Numbered from the stretch's first letter, positions 10,759 to 20,960 are shown. The stretch: DNA of 64,000 nt from Sphagnum magellanicum (GCA_021904315.1 CM038923.1:4340001-4404000), one strand, 5' to 3'. The notes: a model not told the origin generated them from the letters alone. Numbers and translations are program-made.

Positions 10759-11577
10759 TGACGCACTCCCAAGTCCCAGGTTGAACCCACTTGAGGGTCC
10801 AACTATGTTGAGTTGCAGAAAGTTGGGACTTGAAGGGCGCTCCCGACTTCCAGCACTAAAGAGGGGTAGAGGGGCGTGCTAGAAGTCCTGGGATTAGACT
10901 AGAAAGATGGACTAGAAGATCAAGCACGAATCTGCATCCAAAACCAACCACAAGAGGGTTAGTTCACATTCGGAAACACCCTTGGGTGTTGGGACAAGCC
11001 ACGGGCATTTTTACACATAAGACTCACCACGGCCCAAACTCGGGGGAAGCCACCACCTTCCCCCATATAGTATACTCTGCAGCTCTCTGCCGAAGCTACA
11101 TCCAAATGGCTCTTTTTCCCGAGACTCCCAAGTTGGAGTCCCGAAACTGTCCCGAGTTGGAATCCCGGGACTTTGGACAGCCATAGCTCCTCGCCGTGAA
11201 TTCAGATTGGGACGAGCTCTCAACAAAAGTTGTAGCTCTCATTGAGAGCTTTCCAATGCCATGTTGCACTCCTTGAGGCGACGTCGGAAAGAGGTCGATT
11301 CCCGACTTTTAGTGGTCGGGAGTCAAACTAGCAGTTTGACTCCCGGCCCTTCTTTTGCCCATAACTTGGGCTGTAGATGTCCAAATGGCCAATGCAAGGC
11401 CATTTTGAACATCTACGCTTCAAGAGCTTTCCATTGATATAAAGAACGCACCAAGACCAGAAGATTTGACCCCTCAAATCATCTTCTGAGTTTTTGGGAG
11501 TCTCGGAGGACTCCATTTTCCCACTTTTGGGAGTGGGAGTTGCATTCTCCCACCTTGCCCAAAGTGGGGTTGTGACC
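10759..11577 (+). repeat. Solo LTR-2, target duplication TTATG
   Basis: The element is 819 bp, starts TGACGCACTCCCAAG and ends GGGGTTGTGACC (family end ...GACA). The 5-bp duplication TTATG is at 10754-10758 and 11578-11582. Copy B keeps the uninterrupted site (GGTATTATGGCTCATTGGG, reversed near 18035-18055), proving a clean insertion. No internal retrotransposon sequence is present. Confidence 0.95.
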
Positions 11578-11582
11578 TTATG

Positions 11583-11925
11583 GCTCATTGGGCCAAAGTA
11601 GTAGCCATTTTGGAGATGCCGAATCCTACTGATGTTCACACGTTGAGGAGCTTCATCGGACTATGTAATTATTATAGAATTTTATGTCCAAGATTTTAGT
11701 ACTATTGTTCTTCCTCTCTATGCATTGTTAAAGAAGGATGTTGCTTGGACATGGAGTGATGAAGCTCAGGAAGCTTTCGACACACTCAAGGAAAAGCTTT
11801 CAAAGTTTCCCATTCTGAAAAGACCTGATTTCAACAAGGTTTTCATTCTACACACCGACTGGAGTGCTTTTGGTATTGAAGCTATTCTTGGCCAACTTGA
11901 TGAAGAAGGCAAGGAATATGTTATC
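11583..11925 (+). pseudogene. RT thumb/connection and start of RNase H, copy A
   Basis: The coding sequence resumes after LTR-2 with P-N-P-T-D-V-H-T-L-R-S, the Gypsy connection phrase. It passes through W-T-W-S-D-E-A-Q-E-A-F to the first RNase H block, I-L-H-T-D-W-S-A-F-G, which carries the first catalytic Asp. A frameshift lies around 11680-11700, near the N-Y-Y-R-I phrase. Solo LTR-3 interrupts the RNase H domain at 11926. Confidence 0.88.
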
Positions 11926-12744
11926 TGACGCACTCCCAAGTCTCGAGTTGAACCCACTTGAGGGTCTAACTATGTTAAGTTGCAGAAAGTTAGGACTTGA
12001 GGGGTGCTCCTGACTTCCAGCACTAATGAGGGGTAGAGGGGCGTGCTAGAAGTCCCGGGATTAGACTAGAAAGATGGACTAGAAGATCAAGCTTGAATCT
12101 GCATCCAAACCAACCACAAAAGGGTTAGTTAGCATTCGAGAACACCCTTGGGTGTTGGGACAAGCCACGGGCAACTTGGACTACTTGACTCACCACGGCC
12201 TGGACTCAGGGGAAGCCACCACCTTCCCCCATATAGTATTCATTGCATCTCACCGCGGAAGCTACATCCGAATGGTTCTTTTTCCCGGGACTCCCAAGTT
12301 GAAGTCCCGAAACTGTCCCGGGTTGGAGTCCCGGGACTTTGGACGGCCATAGCTCCTCGCCCCAAACTCAAATCGAGACAAGATCTAAACCAAAGTTGTA
12401 GCTCTCGTCAAGAGCTTTCCAACGCCATGTCGCACTCCTTGAGGCGACGTTGAGAAGAGGTCGATTCCTGACTTTTAGTGGTCGGGAGTCAAACTGGCAA
12501 TTTGACTCCCGGCCCTTCTTTTGCCCATAACTTGGGCTGCAAATGTCCAAATGGCCAATGCGAGGCCATTTTGGACATCTACGCTTCAAGAGCTTTTCAT
12601 TGATATAAAGAACGTGCCATGACAAGGAGATTTGACCCCTCAAATCGTTTTCTGAGTTTTCGGGAGTCCCGAAGGATTCCATCTTCCCATCTTTGGGAGT
12701 GTGAGTTGCATTTTCTCACTTAGCCCCAAAATGGGGTTGCGACA
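11926..12744 (+). repeat. Solo LTR-3, target duplication TTATC
   Basis: The element is 819 bp with intact TG...CA ends (TGACGCACTCCCAAG to GGGTTGCGACA). TTATC is duplicated at 11921-11925 and 12745-12749. It splits the RNase H coding phrase V-I/I-A-Y-A-S. It is the best-preserved member here and very like LTR-2, with the same length and the same internal hairpin block. Confidence 0.96.
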
Positions 12745-13060
12745 TTATCGCCTATGCATCCCGAAGTAACAACAAGGCTAAGAGCAACTACTTTTCATAC
12801 GAAGGGGAGTGCCTTGCTGTTGTATGGGCTATCATACATTTCAGGCCCTATCTTTATGGCACCAATTTCACTTTGTATACCAACCACCAACCTATCAAGT
12901 GGTTGATGACCAATGATAAGCTTACTGGTAAGTTAGCTCGTTGGGCGTTTATACTTCAAGAGTATGAGTTCAAGGTTATTCACTAACCTGGTATTACACA
13001 TCAGAATGCGGATACCATGTCACGAAAACCCTTCACTACCTCTAAAGATTTTTCAGAAGC
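12745..13060 (+). pseudogene. RNase H domain, copy A (remainder)
   Basis: Blocks read I-A-Y-A-S-R, S-Y-E-G-E-C-L-A-V-V-W-A-I (second catalytic acidic residue), then T-N-H-Q-P-I-K-W-L where Gypsy elements usually have T-D-H. Copy B has I-D-H at this place, so the third acidic residue is lost in A. The Y-E-F-K-V-I-H phrase follows, with a stop directly after it. RNase H would remove the RNA strand during cDNA synthesis. Confidence 0.85.
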
Positions 13061-14155
13061 CAAGCAAGATTTTGACCAGATTCCAACAATACATGTATAT
13101 AAGGCATCTAGTTATCTTGCACTACTGCAATGTAACCTGGTTGAGCATCTCATTTTCGATATATGGGAGGACTTGGACATTCTGAGGTTTCTTCAACATA
13201 GGGAATACCCTCCCCAAGTTACGTCAAGTCAGCGAGATCGCGTACAATAGCGATCCAAATGCTATTCATGGAGGGAGAATCACCTCATCTGATGCTTACC
13301 ACAAGGCGACAGAGTGGTTCCACTACCACATGAACGGCCTGGTCTTATTCAAAAGGTACATTCGAAGCTTGTACACTTTGGAGTTAAGCGTACTTATAGC
13401 CTTCTCGCTCCTCATTACCATTAGAGAGGTATGTATGCTCAAGTCCGAGACATCATTGCTAGGTGTGAACAATGTGATAGAGTGAGAACTTCTTTCTCCT
13501 TTCGACAACTCACGCTTTTTCCATTCCCTATTCAAGGCATGTTTTATCGTTGGTCATGTGATTTAGCTGGAGAGTTACCACAAACCTCTAGGGGTAATGT
13601 TTACATCATGAATATGATTGAGCATTTTTCAAAGTGGGTTGAGCTTGTTGTGCTACCAGACAAATCATCACACAGCACCAGCCAGGCTTTCTTACAACAG
13701 GTTCTAAGTAGGTTTGGGGTTTGTGCTGAGTGCCTTACTAATCAAGGATCAGAATTCAGGGGAAAATTCCAAGAGCTATTTGACCATGCTCTCATTAACC
13801 ATCGTCGAACTTCAAGAGATCATCCTCAAGCTAATGGCCTTGCATAAAGGATGGTTCAAACATGCAAAAAGGGACTTCGGAAGATTTGCCTCACTAAGAA
13901 CAAAAAGGATTGGGACCTGGCCCTCCCATACATCGCCATGGGTTACAAGATGTCCAAACACACTTCCTTATCTCATTTCTCTCCTTACTTTTTACTTTTT
14001 GGGAGACATCCTATTCCACCCTCTTCCATTGCTCCTTAAATGGACCAGGTTGTGGACTTGGATTCCCAAGCCACTTGGGCTAGGGTCATTGCAGAAAGGG
14101 CTGCTCTATTCAGGAGGGTTATGCCCATGGCCATGGAAAACTTGTCCATTGCACA
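13061..14155 (+). pseudogene. Integrase core, copy A
   Basis: An HHCC-type zinc-binding region (H-F-G-V-K-R ... H-Y-H-W-R-G ... C-E-Q-C) lies around 13375-13480. It is followed by the DDE core: W-S-C-D-L-A-G-E-L, then L-T-N-Q-G-S-E-F where D is expected in place of N, then R-D-H-P-Q-A-N-G-L-A with the catalytic Glu codon turned into TAA at 13844-13846. Copy B keeps T-D-Q-G and A-E-R-M. Two of the three catalytic positions are therefore lost in A. Later stops and shifts follow, near 14038 and around 14157. Confidence 0.9.
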
Positions 14156-14608
14156 ACATTGAGACACACCTTACGATATGCACACACACGAGGTGGTAGT
14201 TACAAACCTAAGGTGAGACAATTTTATGTTGGTGATTTTATATATCTCCTGCGGCAACCAAATGATACTCTAGACATTTTTTCCAGTCGCACTATCTTGA
14301 GGATTAAGGCGACCAAGCCTTTAGGTGTGTTGGAACTACAAGGATCTAACGGATGCACAATTCATGATCATTCCAAAAATTGTGTGCCCTGCCACCTGCC
14401 GAACTTGGATCCTACCATCATCACGTTGACTTGGATTCCTCCACTTTATTATCCATGTCAGGTATGTTAGAGGATGGACAATGCTGATCAGATGCTGCTT
14501 TGTGACAACTGTAATGGTGGATAGCATCTCTTCTACCTCAAGCCGGAGCTCACTCAAGTTCCCGCCGGCAATTGGTACTATTCATCATGTTCTCCTACAG
14601 CACCTTGA
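14156..14608 (+). pseudogene. Integrase C-terminal region ending in a PHD finger, copy A
   Basis: After a V-G-D-F-I-Y-L-L-R segment typical of the Gypsy integrase tail, the frame enters a PHD zinc finger at 14456-14590. It has C-x2-C, then D-Q-M-L-L-C-D-N-C-N-G-G, His, L-F followed by Tyr where Cys is expected, and N-W-Y-Y-S-S-C. PHD fingers read histone H3 tails. Stops at 14468 and 14519 (CAA and TAC in copy B) break it, and the frame ends at TGA 14606. The polypurine tract is about 40 bp further on, so the finger is the true C-terminus of pol. Copy B has the same 45-codon finger and the same stop. A chromodomain, usual in chromoviruses, is not seen. Confidence 0.85.
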
Positions 14609-14649
14609 TTCCTACTCAGACCATGCCATGCTTTTCCCGGTTCAGGTCT

Positions 14650-15125
14650 AAGGGGGGATACATGAGAATTTCATTTCAGCCTCACTTGTGCATTGTATAT
14701 ATATGTGTGCATGCATATCTTTTTAGTTGATTAGTTTATACCTTTGATTAGCTTTAATCTTTTAGTTTAGTAGAATTTACTATGTATTTACATCCTTACG
14801 ACATTATACGTCACGACACTACACATCACGATAGTTGTCATGCTCGTACATGGCCTCATACATGATGGCCAGTTATGGGCATGCCCATGTGCGCTTTTAG
14901 GGTTAATGTACGATCTTAAACGACTATACGCTATTAAGTACTTAGGGTTTCGGTTTGTTGGCAATGGTATAAAAGGCCCAAACCTTTTTTTCTCTTTTTA
15001 ATTTTTCTAGAATTCCTTTGTTAGGAACTTCCTCCATAATAAGCTAGAATTTCTAGATGCTCACGGCGGCCATTGCACGGCCACCGTCTACATACATTTC
15101 ATTTCCTTCTTTCATTGTAATTCAA
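14650..15125 (+). repeat. Polypurine tract and 3' LTR of Gypsy copy A, 3'-truncated
   Basis: The purine run AAGGGGGGATA at 14650-14660 primes plus-strand DNA in this element class. The LTR starts TGAGAATTTC at 14663. A TATA box TATAAAAG lies at 14968-14975. The sequence runs in parallel with the 5' LTR from about 14830. It stops at about 15125, after TTCATTGTAATTCAA, and joins an inverted leader fragment, so the end of R/U5 is missing. Confidence 0.85.
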
Positions 15126-15444
15126 ATTTTGTGATAATACACAGCACTAACTACAAAATTCTAACACAAAATATAATTTGAAGAATATAGTGCGTTGTTG
15201 GGAATGACCCGTGACACACAGAGATCGCACGAAGGTCAAACGAACGTCCAACGAAGGTCGGACGAAGCTCGGATGGAAGTCAAACAAATGTTGGATGAAA
15301 AGGCAGGACGACAAAATAGTACGTAGGACAACAGGGCGTAGGATGTAAAGCGCATTATCGCAAGATGCAGGACGCAAGACGAAAGTCCAATGAACGTCAG
15401 ACGGAAGTCGATGGATGAACAGAAGTTCAACGGACGTCAAAACA
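15126..15444 (-). mobile_element. Inverted Gypsy leader fragment at the A/B junction
   Basis: Read on the minus strand this matches the leader of copy A from about 4868 to 5225, ending just before the gag start. On that strand it follows directly on the first ~140 bp of copy B's 3' LTR and then runs into copy A's 3' LTR in the opposite orientation. It is best explained as the rest of a third copy that shared an LTR with copy B in tandem and was then deleted. Confidence 0.8.
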
Positions 15445-15601
15445 TGTCATAAGGGGTGTAAATCCATAGTAAACTTTATTAAACAAAAAGACTGAAACCG
15501 GCCAAAATTAGAAACTAATCAACCAAAAAAAGATGCACGCACATATATATACAATGCACGAGAGGAGGCTAAGATGAAATTCTTATGTATCCCCCCCCTA
15601 G
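15445..15601 (-). repeat. 3' LTR start and polypurine tract of Gypsy copy B
   Basis: On the minus strand the polypurine tract (AGGGGGGGGATA, complement of 15588-15599) is followed by the LTR start TAAGAATTTC at 15585, where copy A has TGAGAATTTC. Only about 140 bp of U3 is present before the junction near 15445 with the leader fragment. Confidence 0.8.
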
Positions 15602-15640
15602 ACTTGAGCCAGGAAAAGCGTGGCATGGTCTGAGTAGAAA

Positions 15641-16063
15641 TCATGGTGCTACAAGAAAACATGATGAATAGTACCAAATGCCAGTGAGAACTTCAATGAG
15701 CTCCACCTTGAGGCAGAAGAGATGGTATCCACCATTACATTTATCACAAAGCAACATCTGATTAACATCGCATGTCCTTTGACATACCTAACATGGATAG
15801 TCAAGTGGAGGATTCCAAGTCGACGTGATGATGGTAGGATCCAAATTCAGTAGGTGGCAGGCCACACATTTTTTGGAATGATCTCAAATTATGCGTCCGT
15901 TAGCTCCTTGCAACTCCAACACACTGGAAGGCTTGATTACCTTAATCCTTAAAATAGTGTGACCAGAAGAAGTGTCTAAAATATCATTAGGTTGTCGCTG
16001 GAAATACACAAGTCACCAGCATCAAATTGTCTCACCTTAGGTTTGTAACTACCACCTTATGTG
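15641..16063 (-). pseudogene. PHD finger and integrase tail, copy B
   Basis: The PHD finger spans 15793 down to 15659, 45 codons as in copy A. It has C-x2-C, Q-M-L-L-C-D-K-C-N-G-G-Y-H-L-F-C and W-Y-Y-S-S-C. The Y-H and following Cys lost in A are intact here; the Cys expected two residues after the Trp is Tyr in both copies. One TAG lies between the first two cysteines. The terminal TGA is at 15643-15641. Upstream is the integrase tail, split from the core by a MITE. Confidence 0.85.
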
Positions 16064-16258
16064 CATAGTTATGACATTCTTGGTGCGAGAATGTTATGGA
16101 AGCCCAAAGAAGCAAGAATTTTAAAGAATTTTTAAAAAATTTATAGATCAACCAGTGTAATTTGGTAAACATTCGCGGGTAAAGAATGTTATGACAAGGT
16201 GCTAAATGAAGAATTTTAAAGAATTTTAATGTGCAAAATGAAGAATGTCATAACTATG
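16064..16258. mobile_element. hAT-type MITE, 195 bp, target duplication CTTATGTG
   Basis: The terminal inverted repeats are a perfect 18 bp, CATAGTTATGACATTCTT at the left and its complement at 16241-16258. The flanks 16056-16063 and 16259-16266 are identical 8-mers (CTTATGTG). Copy A has no such insert at the matching place near 14185. Eight-base duplications point to the hAT superfamily. The interior is AT-rich, has no ORF and repeats the phrase AGAATTTTAAAGAATTTT, so it is non-autonomous. Confidence 0.95.
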
Positions 16259-16266
16259 CTTATGTG

Positions 16267-17160
16267 TGTGCATACCGTAAGGTGTCTCAATGTTGTGCAA
16301 TGGAAAACTTCTCCATGGCCATGGGCATAACCCTTTTGAATAGAGCAGCCCCTCTGTGATGACCCTGGCCCAAGTGGATAGAGAGTCCAAGTCCACAACC
16401 TAGTCCATTTGAGCAGCAATGGAAGAGGGTGGAATGGGATGTCTCCCAAAAAGTAGAAAGTAAAGAAAGAAATGAGACAAAGAGACATGTTTGGACATCC
16501 TGTAACCCATGGCGATGTAAGGGAGGGCCAAGTCCTAATCCTCTTTGTTCCTAGTGAGGCAAATCTTCTAAAGTCCTTTCTTGCATGTTTGAACCATCCT
16601 CTCTGCAAGGCCATCAGATTGGCGATGATCTCTTGAAGTCCAGCGATGGTTAATGGAAGCATGGTCAAGTAGGCCTTGGAATTTTCCCTTGAATTTTAAT
16701 CCTTGATCAGTAAGGCACTCAGCATAAGCCCTAAACCTACTTAGGACCTGTTGTAAGAAAACTTGGCTGGTGTTGTGTGATGATTTGTCTGGTAGCGTAA
16801 CAAGCTCAACCCACTTTGAAAAATGTTCGATCATAATCATGATGTAGACATTACCCCTGGAGGTCTGTGGTAACTCTCTAACTAAATCACATGACTAGCG
16901 ATAAAACATGCCCTAAATAAGGAATGGAGAAGGTGTGAGCTGTCGAAAGGAAAAAGAAGTTCCCACCCTATCATATTGTTCACACTTAGCAATGATGTCT
17001 CGGACTTGAGCATACATACCTCTCCAATGGTAATGAAGAGTGAAAAGGCTATAAATACGCTTAACTCCAAAGTGTTCAAGCTCTGAGTGTACCTTCTGAA
17101 TAAGATTAGGCCATTCATGTGGTGGAGGAACCACTCCATCGCCTTGTGGTAAGCATCGAA
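16267..17160 (-). pseudogene. Integrase core, copy B
   Basis: The zinc-binding region has H-Y-H-W-R-G and C-E-Q-Y where the last Cys is expected. The DDE core keeps S-C-D-L, L-T-D-Q-G and G-L-A-E-R-M-V-Q-T, so all three catalytic acidic residues are present, unlike copy A. A TAG replaces a Trp codon just before the first Asp, and frameshifts follow after the core. Confidence 0.9.
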
Positions 17161-17770
17161 TGAGGTGATTGTCCCTCCATGAATAACGTTTGGATCGTTG
17201 TTGTATGCTATCCCGATGACTTAATGTAACTTGAGGAGGGTATTCCCCATGCTAAAAAAACCTTAAAGTGTCCAAGTCCTCCCATATATCCACAATGGGA
17301 TGCTCAACCAGGTTACATTATAGTAGTGCAAGATAACTAGATGCATTAGATACATGTATTACTGGAATCTGGTCAAAATCTTGCCTAGCTTCTAAGAAAT
17401 CTTCAAAGGTAATGAGGGGTCTCCACGACATGGTATCCACGTTCTGATGTGTAATACCAGGTCGGTGAATAACCTTGAACTCATACTCCTGAAGTATAAG
17501 CGCCCAACGAACTAACTTACTAGTAAGCTTATTGTTGGTCATCAACCACTTGACAGGCTGGTGGTCGATATACAAAATGAAATTGGTGCCATAAAAATAG
17601 GGCTTGAAATGTATGACGACCCATACAATAGCAAGGCATTCCCCCTCTTATGAAAAGTAGTTGCTCTCAACCTTGTTGTTACTTTGGGATGCATAGGCGA
17701 TAACATATTCCTTGCCTTTTTCATCAAGTTGGCCAAGAATAGCTCCAATACCAAGAGCACTCCAATTAAT
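17161..17770 (-). pseudogene. RNase H domain and integrase N-terminal linker, copy B
   Basis: Visible blocks are Y-I-D-H-Q-P-V-K-W-L-M, W-A-L-I-L-Q-E-Y-E-F-K-V-I-H-R-P-G-I-T-H (the usual Gypsy RNase H ending) and an uninterrupted I-A-Y-A-S equivalent around 17690-17710, the empty site of LTR-3 in copy A. Frameshifts occur around 17540-17760. Catalytic Asp at I-D-H is retained. Confidence 0.85.
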
Positions 17771-18526
17771 GTGTAGAATGAAGGCCTTGTTGAAATCAGG
17801 TCTTTTTAGAATGAGGAACTTTGAAAGCTTTTCCCTGAATGTGTTAAAACTTCGTGAGCTTCATCACTCCATGTCCAAACAACATCCTTCTTTAACAATG
17901 CATAGAGAGGATGGGCAATAGTATTAAAGTCTTGGACATAAATTATGTAGTAATTACATAATTCGATCAAGCTCCTCAACGTGTGAACATTAGTAGGATT
18001 GGGCATCTTTAAAATGGCTATTACTTTTGCCCAATGAGCCATAATACCATTTGGCAAAACTCTATGTCCAAGGTAGATTACTGAGGTGACAATAAACTCA
18101 CACTTTTTAAGATGGATCGTCATATTGACTTCGTGGAGCCTCTTGAATAACTCTTCAAGATGAGCCAAGTGTTGTAGGAGTCCCTTGCTATGCATTAGGA
18201 CGTCATCTATGTAGCATTTCAAGAAATATGCCCCTTTGAGAACCCGGTCCATGACTCGTTGAAAGAAGACAAGTGCATTTTTCAGTCCAAAAGGCATCAC
18301 AAGCCATTACCACAACTTGTTGCTTCCATGGAATGTCATTTTCTTGCGATCCTTTGTAGTGAACTTAATTTGGTTAAAGCCTTGCCTCAGATCCACAATT
18401 ATGAAGATGTTTGAGTCTCCAATGTTATCAAACAGTTCTTTAAGGATGGGCATGGGGCACCTATCTTGAGGTGTAACTAGGTTCAAAGGCCTATAATCCC
18501 CACACATCCTTTTTTCAGTCCATAAT
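17771..18526 (-). pseudogene. Reverse transcriptase palm to connection, copy B
   Basis: The blocks M-C-G-D-Y-R-P-L-N, M-P-F-G-L-K-N-A-L and Y-I-D-D-V are readable, followed without interruption by Y-L-G-H-R-V-L-P-N-G-I-M-A-H-W and N-P-T-N-V-H-T-L-R-S. The unbroken G-I-M-A-H-W stretch is the empty target of LTR-2 in copy A. A stop sits after N-K-L-W near 18305. LTR-4 separates this part from the RT N-terminus. Confidence 0.92.
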
Positions 18527-19329
18527 TGTCGCAACCCCACTTTGAGGGAGTGGTGAGGTCGCCACTCACATTCCCGAAAATGGGACTTGGGAGTCCTCCG
18601 AGACTCCCAGAAACTCAGAGCGCAATTGCAGGGGTCAAAACACCTTGCATTGGGGTGTTCTTGGTACTGTTGGAAAGGTCTTGAAGTGAAGATGTCCAAA
18701 ATGGCCTCACATGAGCCATTTGGACATCCACAGCACAAGTTATGGTCAAAAGAAGGGCCGGGAGTCAAACTGCCACTAAAAGTCAGGAATCGACCCAATT
18801 CGGGTGCGTGTAAGTGAAGTGCGACACACCGTTGGAAAGCTCTTGACAAGAGCTACAACTTTGGTTTAGACCTCGTCCCAATTCGAGTTTGAGGCGAGGA
18901 GTTATGAGCATCCAAAGTCCCGGGAGTTCAAACCGGGACAGTTTCGAGACTCCACTTTAGGAGTCCCGGGAAAAAGAGCCATTTGGATGCAAGTCTCGTG
19001 GAGAGCTGCAGAGAATACTATATGGGGAAGGTGGTGGCTTCCCCCGAGTCCGGGCCGTGGTGAGTCAAGTGAGTCCAAGTTAGCCTGTGGCTTGTCCCAA
19101 CACCAAAAAGGTGCAGAATGAGTTCTAACCCATTTGTGGGTTGGATTTGGATGCAGGACCGTGTAATTGAGTAAGCTTGTCCCTCTTCCTAGTCTATCCC
19201 AGAACTTTCAGCATGCCCCTCTCACTCCCTTTAGTGCTGGAAGCTGGGAGCGTGCCCCGAGTCCTAAAAATTCTGCAACTTGAGTGAGTTAGCCCAATTG
19301 GGGCTAACTTGGGACTTGGGAACGCGTCA
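18527..19329 (-). repeat. Solo LTR-4, target duplication ATTAT
   Basis: Read on the minus strand it starts TGACGCGTTCCCAAG and ends GGGGTTGCGACA; 803 bp. The duplication appears on the plus strand as ATAAT at 18522-18526 and 19330-19334. Copy A shows the uninterrupted site at 10264-10285 (GGATTATAGACTG). No internal element sequence is present. Confidence 0.95.
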
Positions 19330-19735
19330 ATAATCCAATTGAATCCTTCTTTGCTAGCATCACTATAGTGGCTGCAAAATCATAACTTGATGGCTAACTG
19401 AGACTTATTTCATGGAGCTTTTTGCATCTTTCATCTACTAGTTCCCACTCATGCTTGCTCAACCTATGCCTCTTCCGATAGATGGGTGTCTCATATGTAA
19501 GGTTTATAGAGAACTACATGGTCTTACACCTACCTAAGTTTTTCATTGAGAATGCGAACAGATTCTCGTACTTAATTAGCAAGTTTGTGACTTGGTCTTT
19601 CTCCTTCTTGGTGAGTTGGTTCCCCATAATGAAAGGGTAGTTGGAAACACATGGAATGGAATTGGAAAGTGTGTTTGAAGAACTTAGTGTATTGGGTTCT
19701 CCACTATCCAACTACACAGATCCGTAGAAGGTTGT
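19330..19735 (-). pseudogene. Reverse transcriptase N-terminal part, copy B
   Basis: This is the counterpart of 9895-10275 in copy A, including the N-Q-L-T-K-K-E-K-D-Q-V and Y-E-N-L-F-A-F-S phrases typical of the start of Gypsy RT. Copy B has N-Q-L where A has a TAG. A stop lies after the C-K-T-M phrase. LTR-4 ends it near 19330. Confidence 0.8.
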
Positions 19736-20960
19736 AATTGTTTTTCCAAAAGTTGATGTACATCTAGGTGTATCAGACACAATTTGAATGAAATTACATG
19801 GTACCTCCTCCCCCCCTAACACTACAAGTGAAATATAAAATGTTGAAGATAGGCAAATGTACTTGGTCGGGGTGCCATGTGATCGCATCACCAAAACTGC
19901 AAGCTGATTGAATCGGTGTTGGTGTTGTGTACATTTGAAAAAGTACATAGGTTACCAACAACCATGTAAGGGAGTTTAGGTCCATGCCTCTCCCCAATAG
20001 AGCGTTACACTCCAATTTAGTCACCTTAGTGTGATTAGTAATGCCAGCTTGGAACCCCATAACCCTTTCTTTTTCTTTTTGGTGTGTTCTTGGGAAGGAG
20101 ACAAAGGTGGGCCAAGCACCTCTTGGTTTTCCTATTGTGTTCGTAAAAAACCAAGGAGGTTTTTCTTGCTTTGTAATTGGTTGGCAAAAGCTCTAATCAT
20201 CCAATATGTGAAAAACCTGCAGGATGGGGTCTTTGATGGTGTATTTCAAAACCAACTACAGAATTGAGAGTGGTGCCAAGTTGGTCCACTAGTTGTGCAA
20301 CCGGTGCACATAGGAACTACATTGTGTCGCATTGAATAGGAGGGGTTCTCCAAGGTAATGTTTGACCAGCGTGTAGTACTCCTAGATTTTTTCCCTTTGG
20401 TCAAACTGAGAAGGGGTGTTTTCAATTACATAACCAAGCATAGGAAAAATGGATTAAGCCTAGGTGATTAATCGGACCATGTCTGTGAAGAGACCAGATC
20501 TTGTGTCACTCAAGCCTTCTCCAAATCCACCACTAAAAATCTTTGACACTGCCAACCGGAAATGATGACGTTCATGGGGCTAAGTAATTCCATATTCTTA
20601 TTCTGAATTAATTATATGTCAGAGGGTAAAAAAGTGAAACTGGCCTTCCATGCGGTGGTTGAAAACTATTATGGAAATCTAGTTGTGAGTTCCATCATTC
20701 TCGATGCCGCCACTTGCCTTGCAATAGGATCAATGTCTACGTAGAAATACCTCCAAACCACCATCCCTGATTATAGTAGGGCTTTGAGACTTGTACCAAT
20801 ACCACCAAAAAATTCTAATAATGTAATCCTTTCCTTAAGTGGTGTCCAGGCGATTAGCTGACGAAGTATTGGCTTAATCGATTCACCATGGTTCTTCATG
20901 TTCTCAAAATTAGACAAAGTTTTGACCAAGGGTTCGTGGGTTGCTTTGAACTTCTGTAAA
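19736..20960 (-). pseudogene. C5-cytosine DNA methyltransferase domain, copy B
   Basis: The minus strand carries a decayed copy of the same domain. Motif I reads F-F-G-G-I-G-T near 20800-20820, then V-D-I-D-P-I-A-R-Q, then I-S-G-W-Q-C-Q-R-F with the catalytic Cys retained (around 20543-20551). Motifs VIII-X survive in pieces in other phases, including L-L-G-R-G-M-D-L-N near 20000. Several stops and at least one frameshift after motif IV make it non-functional. A second, independently decayed copy shows the domain was part of the element family, not a chance insertion into copy A. Confidence 0.85.

Larger units (their letters stand above)
3227..15125 (+). mobile_element. Ty3/Gypsy retrotransposon copy A with methyltransferase and PHD domains, defective
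   Basis: Copy A reads 5' to 3' as: truncated LTR, leader with tandem repeats, gag, protease, C5 DNA methyltransferase, reverse transcriptase, RNase H, integrase, PHD finger, polypurine tract and truncated 3' LTR. The RT-then-integrase order makes it Ty3/Gypsy. From 7567 to 10758 protease, methyltransferase and RT share one reading frame, interrupted only by stop codons, so the methyltransferase belongs to the polyprotein. Three solo LTRs of another family interrupt it (6073-6893, 10759-11577, 11926-12744). Compared with copy B it has lost roughly 0.5 kb of gag. Over the RT stretch A and B look nearly nine-tenths identical by eye. It cannot be autonomous. Confidence 0.92.

Noticed and set aside
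14456-14590. PHD finger from a neighbouring host gene
   Set aside because: It follows the integrase tail in frame, ends just before the polypurine tract and occurs in the same place in copy B.
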